Below are positions 1 through 12,760 of a stretch of DNA of 64,000 bases, in pieces. Position numbers and translations under genes: made by a program. The notes below the pieces were generated by a model that ran no database searches, was not told where the DNA came from, and saw only the letters and a program-made list of their open reading frames with translations. Numbering within the stretch: position 1 is the stretch's first letter; each line of letters begins with the position of its first letter. This DNA is from Eremophila alpestris peregrina (taxonomy: Eukaryota > Chordata > Aves > Passeriformes > Alaudidae): NCBI GenBank assembly GCA_009792885.1, contig WMCF01000089.1, positions 2,779,496 through 2,843,495 on the forward strand, given 5' to 3'.

Positions 1-2627
1 TTCTTTGATTCTTAATTCTTCTCATTTAGAAAGACTTATTTAAGCCCACTTCACAAGTCTCCCTCACTCAGTTTCTCACCTGGCTATCTACTCGGGCAAC
101 TACATGAGTATTTCTTGTTTAATTTCACCTATCCTTTATAAAATGGTAATTATTTGGATTACAAGTTTTGTTAAGAACATAAACTTTAATGCATCAAATA
201 CTATTAAAAGCATTAATATAAAAGTTGAAATTAAGAAGAACTCATGAACAGGAATTCATTGTATGCAATCTTGGTCTCCTTGCATATGCAGAGGGGATAG
301 ATGTACAGATAAGTGCAACTGACTTCTTGCTCATAAGAAAGTGTTAAACACATTTCCTCCCCCATGAAAAAATTCTGATGTCATTCAGGATGTTTTGTTC
401 TATCCTGAAAAGTACCAATGCTGTGGGTTTACTGAAGTAATGGTACTCTCTCCATTCCCGGACTTGCCTGGGGATTCTTGGCATGAAAGACAAAATATAG
501 ATTTAAGATATTAGCAATACTTCTGCTAATAATAATAATTCAACACCAGAAAAAATGTTTATGGCTAAGTTATTTTAATCCACTAAACAAATAGGTTTAT
601 ACAGAATCAGAACTGCTGAGACAAGCCTCCTGTAACAAGACAATGCCAGCAGGCATTACTATAACTCAAGCAAGGGCCAGTCAAAATGATACAGCCACTG
701 TGTTGATATGCTGTATATGATTGTGAGTATTGGTGCCAACTGTGTTATAAACCACTCCCTGGAAATAATAAACCTGACAGATAATAGGAATGAATTCGCA
801 TTTTCTCCTTAATCAGAATGTTTTGTAGGGCTGACTATACAGTCTCAAGATTCAATGGGGAGTATTTTCAGGGAATATTTTCCCTCAGCCTGAAAATAAC
901 CCCCCAGAAGTTTTATTAAGTTATGCCTTTTATTTAATAAAGTTAATGGTTGTTTTCTCAGACCTTCTGAAGCTCTGCATGAGATAACACTTTAGGGGAG
1001 AGTGACAATTATAGATGGAGTAGCAGGATATTTCCTCATACTGGCCCTGCTTCTTGCATGACACAAGTGCTGGAAAGCTGTTCTGGAGCTGAAGCCTCAA
1101 GGTGTAAGTGCAGCAGGGACTCAAACAGATTCACTTTGGCAGGTAATTTGGTGAGGATAGGGAGCAGGGAGTGGCCTTATACATATAAATATTATCCACT
1201 CTCTTTGGTCCATGGGAGGAGAAAGTTGATGGAATTTTAAACCAGATTAAAAGTCCAGCTGAGGAAACGTGTGATCACAGATTGCCTTGTATTCATTTTT
1301 TCTGCAACCCTCCTTCTGACTCTGCTTCCTAATGTACCAAAGTAAAGAAGATGTTTGTTTGAATTACGTGACATGCAGCTTCCTGTCTCTGAAATCTTCC
1401 ACACAAAAATCTACCTGCCCTTACTTTCCAGCTAGAATCTGGATAGATTATTTGTGCCTACAGTTCAAATTTTTCCTCCTACAATCTTTTTCTTTTGTAA
1501 ATGAAAGTGAAGTTAGAAAAGCTACCAGATAAGCTGTGTTGTCCTCCCCTTAGTTTTCTGTAAATGCAAAGTCATTACCTCAGCAATATGTTGCCTTTTT
1601 ATTCCTTGCAAAAGCTGGGTATATCACTTACAGTGTGGAAAAGAAAAAGTAAGAAAGGTGTCTTTATTTTTGTATGGTCAGGCCAAACTGCTGTAATAGA
1701 AGGTGAGCTATCCAAGTGTTCACTTGGGGTTTGCCCATTACAAAATGAAACTCCAAATTACAGTTCTCTCCTGATTCCCTTTGGAAGGTGATATCCATCT
1801 GGAAGATTTGGTTTTGAACACCAGGAGCGTGTGTAAAGCTCCTATTAAGTAAAGTGCTGACTTGTTGTTTCAGTTACCTTGCTGGTAAGACCTGCTCCAT
1901 TTTTCAGCTTGAGTTTTTGCTTCAGGGATAATTATTATTTTTAGAATAATTTCTAAGAACATTTAATATTGATATAGGTGGCTATTTAGACTTTTTTCAT
2001 CCTTTAACTACTACTGCATTTTAGTCTGGCATCCTGAAAAGTAATGGGTAAGGGTTAGCATGGGCAACTCAAAGACGTACAGGGAGAATTCAGGCTCTTT
2101 GTATTGCAACTCATTTGGTAAAATTAGTGGAAGTGTTGCTCCAGTTGTCATCCCAAGAGTCGAACAAGGAATTTTCAGTTAGGTTGTTAGCATTGCCAGT
2201 GCCTGTAATCCACAGCACAGCCACAGAACTGCAATGTCAGCATTTGATAAAGGACATACCTATTCATAAAATCTCCTGTCACAGACAGTAGTGACATTTA
2301 GAGTTGGGAAATTAAGGTGTGCAGGCGAAGACCAAGTAAGCTGCTCCAAGTCATAATTAGGGCAAGCTTCTTGGCCTCAGGGCAGCTTAACAGGGACAGC
2401 TTCACAACTTCGGTGTCCTTTCCCTTTCTTTCATACTTCAGAACACAGATAGGATTCTATCCTGTCATTGGGTATAGGAGATGTTACTAGCACTACCATT
2501 CCCTCTAACACTGGTTCTTGCTATAGATCTGACTGCAAATTCAGTCCTTGTATTGCAGCCATGTTTGTGGATCAGATGGAAAATCCTAATTTCCTACCTT
2601 TTTACTCTGTGTCACATCCTGTATTAG
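1..2627. other. Intergenic, no gene recognised
   Basis: AT-rich non-coding sequence. The open frames here are short (under about 100 codons), overlap each other on both strands and resemble no family I know. I see no tRNA, rRNA or clear repeat in this stretch. Confidence 0.6.
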
Positions 2628-2863
2628 ATAGATTTAGATTAGATGTTAGGAAGAAATTCTTCACCTTTGATGAGGGTGGTAAGATGCTGGAACTTATTGC
2701 CCAGAGAATTTGTGAAAACTCCATCCCTGGAAGTGTTCAGGTCCAGACTGGATGGGGCTCTTAGCAACCTGGTCTAGTGGAAGGTGTCCTTTCCCATTGC
2801 AAGGGAATTGGATCTAGATGACTTTAAGGTACTGTCCAAGTCAGATCAGTCTATGGTTCTATT
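2628..2863 (+). mobile_element. CR1 retrotransposon fragment, 3' end
   Basis: The text follows the usual CR1 3' portion: a stretch reading like 'agatgttaggaagaaattct', then 'ggtggtaagatgctgg', 'tggatggggctcttagcaacctgg', and a terminal 'tctatggttcta' that matches the CR1 tail. A short open frame on the + strand ends with the matching peptide style of the CR1 ORF2 C-terminus. The copy is 5' truncated and diverged, so it is inactive. Confidence 0.85.
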
Positions 2864-5800
2864 TTTCAAGAGTTTATATTCTGCCCTGTCAGCTGGCCAG
2901 ACTTACTGATCTGATCTTTCTGCTCTCTAACTGGTCCAATCCTGTGCTAAGGACTAATGTTTCACTGGTTTGAAAGAGAAGGAGTAAAAGAGGGGAATGC
3001 AGGTAACTGTGGTCAATTAAATTGATTTGTGGCAAAGCGACAGTGAATCTCCTTCTGCACTTTCTGTACCTTTGAGAGAGGGTCATTCTATGTTTAAAAC
3101 AGGACAGACACAGATTAGAAGTTTTTAGAAACACAAGCCCTGCCTTTGTAAATGCTCACCCCTTTAGCAATCTCCTGTGCTTAAATAGTGCAACTTGTAG
3201 CCAGTGTGAGATTTATAACATCCTCTAGGCCGAACAGTGACCCATGAAGGATGCTCTGTCTTTAATTTGGCATCCAACCAAGCTGTATCTGCACTGTTAC
3301 AGAGAAACCTGCAACACTCTTTATGTGCACACTGGAATGTGTGTGAGCACAAGCTGAGATAATTGCTAATGCTAAGCATCACTTAAGACTGAAATATCTG
3401 TGTCTGTATGATACATGAGTGCCTGAAAGATTGTCAGATCCCTAATCAAAAGTCTTTTGCCTTGGGGGCTGCCAGTAACCTCTCTGCAGTATTACTCATT
3501 CTGGCAGGTAGTACTCCAGAATCTCACAAATGCAGGAGGCCATGGAAAATTAGGGAGTGAAGAAACACCTTTTTAACCAAAGAAAGTGGTATCAGGACTG
3601 CCATTGTTCTGGCAAGCTTTGAACACGCATTCAGAACAAGAAGGCTGGAGATTAAGCTGCTAAAAATCAGAAAGGATATCCTTGATATGATGAAAAGCAA
3701 TGTTTCTTTATGTAGAGGGAGGTCTCTGTTGTCTCAGAAGTAAAATTTGGCTTGACACTGCAGATAGTGTTCAGGAGGGGAAAAAAAAAGGAGGTAAATC
3801 CATAGGTTTTATATATGTGCTCTTGAAGAACATTTTTTTAGCCTGTTTTATCATTCCATGCTTTTATGCTGTAACTTAAAATAAACAAGAGAAATTTCGG
3901 GACTGTTGAGCATGCAGATTTTCCTAGGGGATGAGTGCAAGGTTATTTAGCACAGGTGTTTCTATAATTGTACAACACTCCCTATTCATATGCCCACAAG
4001 CTTTTATTCCCTTGTGAAGGATGCTGTTGTCTCGTATTAGAGCACCAGGTTCTAATAAAAGCTCAGATAATACTGCTTTACAGTGACCTCTTCTGTGAGT
4101 CATCTTTCATTTCATGAATGCATGCAACTCAGGGAATAGGTGCTTCTGCACTACATATTATTTATTTAAACAAGTGTGAGTGCAGTTTCCCCACAGATTT
4201 TGTTTTAGACATTATCATAGTTCACATTCCAGGTTGTTTGTACTGTGCAAAACATCACCAAAAAAAAAAAAAAAAAAATAGAGAGAGAATCCCCTCAATT
4301 CTTGTTATTACTGAAATGGTTCAGGTTGCTCCCCACATTAGGCTACATCTGGCATGTCCCCACTGAAATGCATAACACTGTGCTCAAGGTACTTGAGGAA
4401 GCTGTGATTATACTGTTGCCATGCAGATTCCAGTCCAGAGGAGCTGCCTGCCCTGCTCAGCACACATCTGCCACGTCTGCAGATCTGAAACTCGTGTGTG
4501 TAAACGAGCCAGCAGGGGATAGCCAGTCTGATTCCTGACATCCTCTGAAACTCTAGGGTATCTTTCTACATTTTCACTCACTCACTCGACTGCTCTAGCC
4601 CAGAGACTGTAGCAAGAGAGAAACAAAAATACCTGGGTTACATCTGCCTGGCTTTTACTTTATTTTGCAAAGCCACATATTTGTAGAGACCATTGTTTAG
4701 GGGCTGTGATTTAAAAAGAGAGTATGATTTTTTTTTCTCTTTAACTTATGCCAAGCACATAGAAATTTGTGAAACATCAACAGGATCTGGCTGGGTGCAA
4801 CATCTCTGATTATTGTCCCAAGAATCTGAGGCTACAGTTACTGAGCTGCCCTGTATTCTGGTATTTGATGCTGTTTGGTACCTGTTTATATATAGAATGG
4901 TTTCTTCTATTATTCATTTTAGATTTAAAAATACAGAAATGCAGCAAAGAACTGCCTTCATTGCTCTTCAATTCTTTTGTATTTTCCGGTGTAACTTGGA
5001 TTCAGTTGCCTGAGCAAACACCAGTTGTCTAAAAAGATTAGTTCTTCCTTTCTCTGCTACAGAGGGATGCCCCTAATTTTGGATGCAAGCTACCCTACTT
5101 AATTACTAATTAGTGTTCTTTCCATTTCTTCCCATGTCAGTTGTGTGTGATAGTGAAAAATACTTAGCAAGTTAACTTAGCACCTCTGCTAATTACTCAG
5201 TAGTGCTGTGCTTTGATTTATATTTTTTTTCAGAGCTTTTGAAACACACTAGTTTCAGTAACCCTTTCAGATGCATTGCTCCTGTTATTGATAATTTTCC
5301 TGGTTGCAAAAAAAAAGGAGTTTGTGGCCTTTGTTTGTGATATAAAGTATTTTTTTAATTGTGCATTAAAGAGGAGTGATATGCCAGCTGAAGTTGCATT
5401 CTGTAAAGGCAAATATAAAGGTGCAAAGCCACTCAAAATGGCAGAGATTGACAGCAGAAGGCAAAAACCAGTCCAGAGTGTGACTTGAGAAACCAGAACT
5501 GAAGGTGACCTTCCTTTACAGAAGATTTTGCAGTTTGACTCCCTAGATGTACTTGGAAGTTTCATAATCCAACTGCAGCTGTATGGCAGTAGCATTTTAA
5601 AAACATATGGTCTGGCTCTCAATCCACCAAGGGTCACCTGATGTATGGCTGAGATCTTGCATGTAGAGATAAGTCAGGTTTAATGCAGACTGGTTTGCTA
5701 ATCATGACATTTCCTATTACCCATCTGACTGCAAACACCACTGGGGAAAAAACTACACCAGTGACTGTATTAGTAAATACTGGAAACAACAAAAATCTGA

Positions 5801-7760
5801 AAGCAAACTTAAAAATCTTGATCTGAAAGAGTACAGAAAGGGAATGGGGAAGAACCTGATAGAACCACAGAAACTGTCCATTTCAAAACCCTGCTGTTGC
5901 TATGATTACATTATGTCATATGCCTTTCAAAGATGCTGGATGCTGCACTTCTGGGAACCACAACCTTCCAGCTACTGCCAGAGCTGTGAGTCCTCATTTG
6001 TATTCTACACCTTTTTTTTTTTTTTTCCCTGAGTTAGCAAGAAGAGCTGAGAGAAGCAGGAAATCTGTAATTATGAATGTTGATAATAGAAGAGCAACAA
6101 TAGAAGAAAAATCTTTGGCAATTTTTCACTAGTAAAGAAAATCCTGTTCTCCAGATCTTTTCATCCATAAAAGAAGCAGCCACTGCTAAGCCACTTCATT
6201 TCTTACTCTTGAAACCATTGCTGGCCTCCCAGTCCTATTTTTTCACAGGCAGAAAGCAAAAGGGGAGAGATGAGCAGGGGCAGACAGCCACTTTCAGGAG
6301 CAGCCTGCTGGCTGCCCTCCCTGCAGGCAGAGCACTCACTGCTGTCAGGACAGGCAGTCACTGGGCAAGGAAAAGCCCCAGGGTTGCAGCACGAAGGGTT
6401 CAGAGCTCAGAGACCCCTGCCCTTCAGGGATGGTGAGTGGCCAGCATGGAGGGGGCCTGAGGTGCTGCTCAGCAGTAGTCTCCAAGCTGGATCCTTCTGT
6501 GCTGAGCTCTGCCCAGGCTCTGCACCACACAGGGATGCACTCCTTCTAATTTCTGATGCCAGATTTTTGTTATAGCTTTGTGTGAAAGGTAGAGCCTTCC
6601 TCTGTGCAAAGCGCTGCAGAAAAATAATTACAAAAGGCCACATGGATCCACAGGGTTGAACTAGGGAGGAAGGTGTGCTTATAATGATGTGAAATTTAGT
6701 GAAACAGTTTGAAAGATGAGGAAAGATGGGTGAAAAATAGGAAAGTTGGAAGTTGCTGCTGGAACTCAAAGAAAAGAAATCTCTGTTCAGAAAAAAAAAT
6801 GATAGTCTGGAAAATAGAAAAAGTTTTAGCAGAAGGCTCTGTAATGTCAGGAAAAGTTACATTTGAAAGCAGTTTTTCTGAACTGATCAGAACTCTTTGA
6901 ATTTGTAGAGCTGTCACCTTCAAAAGGGCTCAATGCACTGCAATTAAATGACCTGAAGAATAGAGTAGTACTTAAAGTCAATTGCATTTCTGAAGAGCGA
7001 TGCTGAAATGAGAAGCCCAGACGCTGTCAGCAAGTATTGAATAAAATGAATGAGACCTGAAGAAGCTGTATGACGAGAAGGTGAATTCGTGAAAGTAACT
7101 AAAACAGAAAGCCTCAGCTGAAAAGGCCTGTGTAAGAAAATACTCTGCCTCCTAATCAGAAAAAGAGTCATTGAAATGGTTATTAAAATCAAAGAGCTCT
7201 TCTGTTAAGAATGCCTTTATCAAAATATCCATCAGAAAAAAATGTCCTGTAACATTTAAGCTCTGGGCAAGTGCTAAAATGGTAAGCATAAAAGTACTTC
7301 ACGGGAACAAAGTTGAGTGCTCCTAAATGCAGGATGACAGCCAGGCATGCTTTTCATTCTCAGTGGAAAGCTCTCCTGCAGCCTGTAGGACTGTCTCTGA
7401 TGGCCTCCAAGTATAGTTAGAATAGACAGATACCATGTATGGCTGGCTACCCTGAATATTTGAATATGAGCACTCTCTGCATACAGGCAGTTTTCTCATA
7501 GATTGCTTTCTTCTTCAGCCTATAGTTAGGACTCTGCAGCCTTAGAGTTTTACAAATCAGGCATTCAAAGCAAACCAGTTTCAAAAATGCACAGTGGTCA
7601 CAAGAGATCAGAGCAGGCCATTTTTTCTGCTGCTGTGAATATCCCATGGTGTCCCTTTTATAAACTGCTACTTTACTAGAATCACTTCAGATCCACGAGT
7701 TTCAGTTGCATGCAGGGTGGGCTGGCTCACCTCTCCTACCTTGTTGCTACTTTTGGGGGG
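2864..7760. other. Intergenic, no gene recognised
   Basis: No gene supported. It contains an A-run near 4260-4278, a T-run near 6011-6026 and a moderately GC-rich stretch at about 6260-6560 in which several short frames overlap on both strands. The longest frame (minus strand, 5230-5637, 135 codons) has no motif I recognise, and it runs through homopolymers, which suggests chance. Confidence 0.55.
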
Positions 7761-7830
7761 NNNNNNNNNNNNNNNNNNNNNNNNNNNNNNNNNNNNNNNN
7801 NNNNNNNNNNNNNNNNNNNNNNNNNNNNNN
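7761..7830. other. Assembly gap (70 N)
   Basis: Seventy consecutive N. The base run just before it is a T-run followed by six G, so sequencing probably failed at a G-rich stretch. The true gap size is not known from the sequence. Confidence 0.99.
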
Positions 7831-10339
7831 AGGGATTCTAGTTTATTAGGCCAGAAACCAAGTGGGCAGAAGTCTTGAACTGTCTTCAACTTGCCCCTTC
7901 AGTTGAGAAAGTGTCATGATGCCCATCTCTGCTGACCCTGCTGTCCCAGGACTCGCTCCTCTAAGGAGCACAGAGAGAGTTCTGGGACTGGGGCATCCCC
8001 AGGCAGGCAGTCAGGCAGATATCTCATGGCAAGGATCCCATGTCACACCGCATTGTGTGAAGGGGAATGAAGAAACACTGTCCTGTGTCCTCTGTCTTTT
8101 CGTTTTGCCAATCTAAAGCCACACCCCGTGTTTCCACCACAGGAACTTCACTCTGAAGCTGAGACACTGCAGGGCAATAAGCTTTGCTAATCAGTCAATG
8201 TATTGTTTTGTTGTGATAAGTGTGAACATGAAGAGATTTTTGGGTATTTCTAGCTGGATGCTGTGGGACTGAGAGTTAGTTTCTCTTCTCTTCTCTGCTT
8301 GGAGAATATGTTTTGGCTTTGTATATTTAAGCAAACTTATATAAACTATGCAAGAAAAATCAGAAGTGTTCTTAAAAGGTTTATGATTCCCCTATTTTCA
8401 ACAGTATTGGAGTTTTGTTTTTTTTTTTCCATCTTCACAATAAATTTCATATACATTTTTTCACAATTATTGTGCCACATGCAAATTCTTTATTCTTCCC
8501 CAAACATCAGCCATTTATTTCCAATTACTTGGGCAATAAGCAGAATTATACTTCTGGGAAAGTATAATAACATTTTACCCTTCTGAAACCAAGGAGGTTT
8601 AACCTTGGGACTGTTTGGACAGTATCTTGTCATCTCAGTGAATTGGCACAGAGTTGTTTTTCTAATAGTCTGTACCAATCATATTTATGAGTAATATTTC
8701 TGCAAGCACTTCCTCAACTTATTGGTCAAGAAGGACATGTTCCAAATGGCAGTGCTACTTTTAAGACTGTCTCATGCTGTTTCTCATGTTTGGCACAGAT
8801 AAGGTCAGACATGCACTTAGATGAATGCTACAGTGAATAAAACCTGGGAGAGTGGATTCCTAAACCTTAGCATTCCCCAGAAGCACAGCCTATGTGTTTT
8901 GGGGGGGTTTGCAACCTTTTCTGGTTTTGATCTTGAAGCTGAGACTTGCAGAAGGGATGTTGAGCGACATGAGCCTGAGGTCAAGGAGTGCAACACCACA
9001 TTTTATGAGTGTTTGTTGTTAAGTTTTTTAACAGTCAGGCACTATGATTCCACAAATCTTGTATCTGTTATAAATGAGCTGTCTCCCCTGTCTTCCAGCA
9101 TCAGATTCAATACGTCTAGTAACATCAGCTTCCACACCTGCCTCAGCAAGGCACCACCTGCCCAACTGCCTGTCTCACCACTTTAATCTCCCTTCTGACA
9201 TTATTAGCCGTATTATATCTCTGACTTCTAAAGGTGGCCACCTGAGGCTTGTTCTCCTTTCAGATGGAACAGAACCTCTGGGTGCAAGACATCAGGTAAA
9301 TTCATGTAATTGGTTCATCATAGTGGCTAAATAAAAGTGTCTGTGCATGCTAGTTTCTGAGTAGAACGGAATTTTGAGAAGACTGCAAGCCAAGAATATT
9401 TTATGGGATATTTCTACCCTACTTCCACATTTTCATTATTTCTACATGCCAGTGGTTCTCAGACCATCTGAAAAGTCAAGTGCAGTTTCACACATCCAGG
9501 TACATCATAGCAAGATTTGATGTACCTGCGCAGGTGAACTGACTCCAACTCACGGATGAAAATCAAAACATTCTTGAGACACAGGCAGGAGCTCCGTTAC
9601 ACTATGCTGAAAAAGCAATCCTATGGTCCTGACAGATATGTAAGGGTCTCACCCTGCTGTGATAGGGAAATCATTTGGGTTTGTGATTTACACCTCCTTT
9701 CGTGGTTTTATCTTTCTTTTCCTTTTTTTGCATGACTGAGATGAACACATGGAAGGTATCAGAGAGAACTGACCTTGTCTAACTTATCATTTATTTTCCT
9801 CAAGATAGTCTTAGAGCAAATGATGCTTCCCCAGTGTAACACTGAAAAAAAGCATTTCTCAATTTAGCACCCTATTGTTATTCCTTCATAGCTGCTGCTG
9901 TTGACATTTGCAGGGAAGAAAATCAGAAAAGGTAAGTCATTCTCTCTCCACAGGTGCTTTTTACATTGTCCTTGTCATGAGACCACTAATCTCTTTCTAA
10001 AAAATGGCCCTAAGGTTTCCTTGGCCTTTGTAGCTATTGCTTCTTGATGAAAGTTTGCCTATTTTTTTTGAAAATCATTTAATATAATCTCATTTCATAT
10101 GAAATTCCCAACTGTCTTAATTGTAACTTATATATTTACATATTTGCTTTTTTTTTTTATTTTCCCCCCAGATACTAATTTTCCCAAATTTTATGTGAGA
10201 ATTCTCCCCTAGACAGTTCCAGGCCAATTGTAGGACATTGTGATCTCCGCCTTACACTACAGCACAATATCTGCTTTATATCTAACTTGTTATGCCTGCC
10301 ATTTTGTATTCACTCTATCCTAAAACACAATATCACAAT
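7831..10339. other. Intergenic, no gene recognised
   Basis: Non-coding by inspection. A G-run lies near 8900, T-runs near 8420 and 10150, and a foldback at 9497-9528 is listed separately. No gene family recognised. Confidence 0.55.
9497..9528. repeat. Perfect 11-bp inverted repeat
   Basis: Left arm caggtacatca (9497-9507) is the exact reverse complement of tgatgtacctg (9518-9528), with a 10-base loop. It can form a short hairpin. No function is evident. Confidence 0.8.
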
Positions 10340-10445
10340 ATTCCTGAGCAGCCTGACTGAACTCTGGAGATACCCTTGCTTTGAGTGAGAGGCTGGGCTT
10401 TAAAGATCTTCATGGGTCCCTTACAACCTATGTATGACATATTAC
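10340..10445 (+). mobile_element. CR1 3' end fragment
   Basis: The order of text matches the last ~100 bases of avian CR1: 'ctgagcagcctg', 'ctctggagatacccttgctt', 'gaggctgggctttaaagatctt', then 'gtcccttacaaccta'. The copy is old, diverged and strongly truncated. Confidence 0.7.
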
Positions 10446-10470
10446 AGGTAGTCAGAGAAAACAGCCTCTA

Positions 10471-10499
10471 ACTTTAGACACAGAACATGTGTCTAAAGT
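10471..10499. repeat. Perfect 11-bp inverted repeat
   Basis: actttagacac (10471-10481) and gtgtctaaagt (10489-10499) are exact reverse complements separated by seven bases. It sits 26 bases after a CR1 fragment. A short hairpin is possible; no further role is visible. Confidence 0.8.
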
Positions 10500-11344
10500 A
10501 TAAACTGACTTCTGGATAAGTCAAAAGTATTTATGCATTGCTTTCAGAGTCCCTTTGGATGGGGAAAGGGGGAAGCATTTAAGATATGGAGTTGTGTGGA
10601 GCTATTTACAGCATAAAAAGTATAGATTATTTACTAAATAAAGAAACAGTTATGCTTCTTTTCAGTTTTGAAGCAGTGCTGTGACTATGAGATAGATGAA
10701 ATACAGTGTTGGGAATCCTGAAACCAGTTGTGGTATGCATTTGTAGCACTACATCTTCAGATGTGCCTAATTTGCTCTTACTGTTTTAAGTAAGGAGATA
10801 GCTAAGAAAATAATGCACATGCAAACATAAGTCTTTGTTTAGCAGCAGTAGCAGAAATTGTGACAGTGGCTAATAAAAAAAGGCACCACTGATAGCAAAG
10901 TGCCATGAGGAACAAAAAACTGTGAAACACCCCTTAATTAGGCAGCAGGAAGAGTCCAGTGGGAGGTAGTGCAAACCTCTGAGGAATAAGGTTGATGTAG
11001 TAGAAAGATCTCTGGCAAATGTTTGTGTTTTGGAGTTGAACATACAGCAGCGTGTTTTCTGGACCAAGTGAAACAGCATGGTATGAGTGTGTGGAGAGCT
11101 AGACTTAAACTTTGAACAAGATGCAATTCCCAACCAGAATGAGAGATAGGACAGTTCATACAAAATGCACACAGCACTGAACCAAAACCATAATTCCTCA
11201 CCTTGGTAATGATGTGTGTTTGGATTCTATCCCATCTGCAATATTTTTCAAACTTCAATTTCACAGCAGAATTTTTGCTCATTTTCTGTCATCCAGCCCT
11301 TTGCAGCTCATCTTGTACTGCTGGTGTAGTATCTGAGGCTTGAA
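10500..11344. other. Intergenic, no gene recognised
   Basis: AT-rich non-coding sequence between two CR1 fragments. Two overlapping minus-strand frames of 100 and 114 codons (10870-11282) show no recognisable domain and are probably chance. Confidence 0.55.
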
Positions 11345-11742
11345 GACAGCTTGAGAGAGCGGGTGTTGCTCAGCCCAGAGAAAAGAAGGCCCTGAGGAGG
11401 CCTTATTACAGGCTTAAAGAACTTAAAGATGGCTTGCAAAACAGATGGAGAGCGGCTTTTTACACAGGCTGATGGTAATAGGACAAGGGGAACCATTTAA
11501 AACAAAAAGGAGGAGAGATTTAAATTAGATGCCAGGGGGAGCTCCTTTGCCTGAGACACTGGTACAGGATGCCCAAAGAATCTGAGGATGCCCCATCTCT
11601 GGTAGGGAACACAAGGCCAGGTTGGATGGGACTTCGTGCAACCAGGTCAAGTGGAAGGTGTCCCTGCCCAGGGCAGCAGGCATGGAGCTAGATGGTCTTT
11701 AAGGACCATTCCAACACAAACTGTTTTGCAATACCATGATAC
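11345..11742 (+). mobile_element. CR1 retrotransposon fragment, ~400 bp
   Basis: Reads like the CR1 RT C-terminus and 3' UTR: 'ctcagcccagagaaaagaagg', 'ggccttattacaggcttaaag', 'acaaggggaaccatttaaaa', 'gagatttaaattagatg', 'gttggatgggacttcgtgcaacc', 'tggtctttaaggaccattcc', ending near 'taccatgatact'. It is 5' truncated, and stops and indels make it inactive. Confidence 0.9.
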
Positions 11743-12726
11743 TAAGGAGTTACTCTTACTAATGGATACCCATATTATTCGCAATGTGACAGCTCTCTAA
11801 ATACCTTTTAGAATTGGCATAAGCACTAAAACATTGACAGGTAACTATTTCATTGCATGTCTTCCTCTGGCATTTTCTTGGAAAACTCCTTATGTCTTGT
11901 TTTTCCAGACATCTCTTGTCAAGCATATGAATGGTTAGGATTTGTCTTTAGTTGTGATCCCAAATAGATCATGTTCTTTTAATCTTATTAGAAAGGTCTG
12001 CTCTGAAGCAGATGTTATCTACAATGGAAAGAATTGCATCCTCAGTTTCTCATGGTATGTCCTAAAAGCTCTAGTTTCCTGCCTTCTATCAACAGGCAGG
12101 TGAGAAATGTAAAACCACTGTTGCAGATGAGAGTTTAGTACCTTCAGTGACCTGCCCTAACCTCTTCCTGTACCTTTGCTGTAAGGAGACCACAGCAGAA
12201 TTTATTTTCATTCTCACGGGCTCCCACTGTTTTTCCTCTGTTCTTTCTACCCACTCGTGCAAAACCACTGTGCACCATAGGAATGCCAGCTGAGTTGACA
12301 CTGAACATAACACATCACAGGTTTTATGAGCTGTGCTCCATTTCACACTGGTGAAGAACACAGAAAACCAGGTTTATTTATACTTACTTGTATTGAGAGC
12401 CAAGAGACTCACTTTACAAGCAGGTGGGCTTGCTGGGAGGAATAAACTAGGTCTTGATAGCTCTTTGCACAATAAAATCTCTTGTCTGCTGCAAACTCCT
12501 TCCCCTTTGTATGCATAGGTCCAGGTCAAGAGTGTGGATGGTCACTTAAGTGCCCCATAAACCTGCCTAGAACTTTTTAACTTGAGTTTTATATGGGGTG
12601 TGTTAAGAAGAGTTTTGCATGAGTGAGGCCTGTATATACAAATCTATGCTTTATTAAAGTGTTTCTTTCTTTAAATAATAGAGCACTGTGGAAGAGAAAT
12701 TAAAAAAAAAAAAAGCCAAACTCACC

Positions 12727-12760
12727 AAAAAAAAAAAAAAAAANAAAAAAAAAAAAAAAA
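12727..12760. repeat. Poly-A tract with one N
   Basis: A run of A from 12727 to 12760, interrupted by one ambiguous base at 12744. A second A-run lies just upstream near 12701-12714. It could be an unresolved homopolymer or the tail of an old retroposed copy, but no target-site duplication is obvious. Confidence 0.95.
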
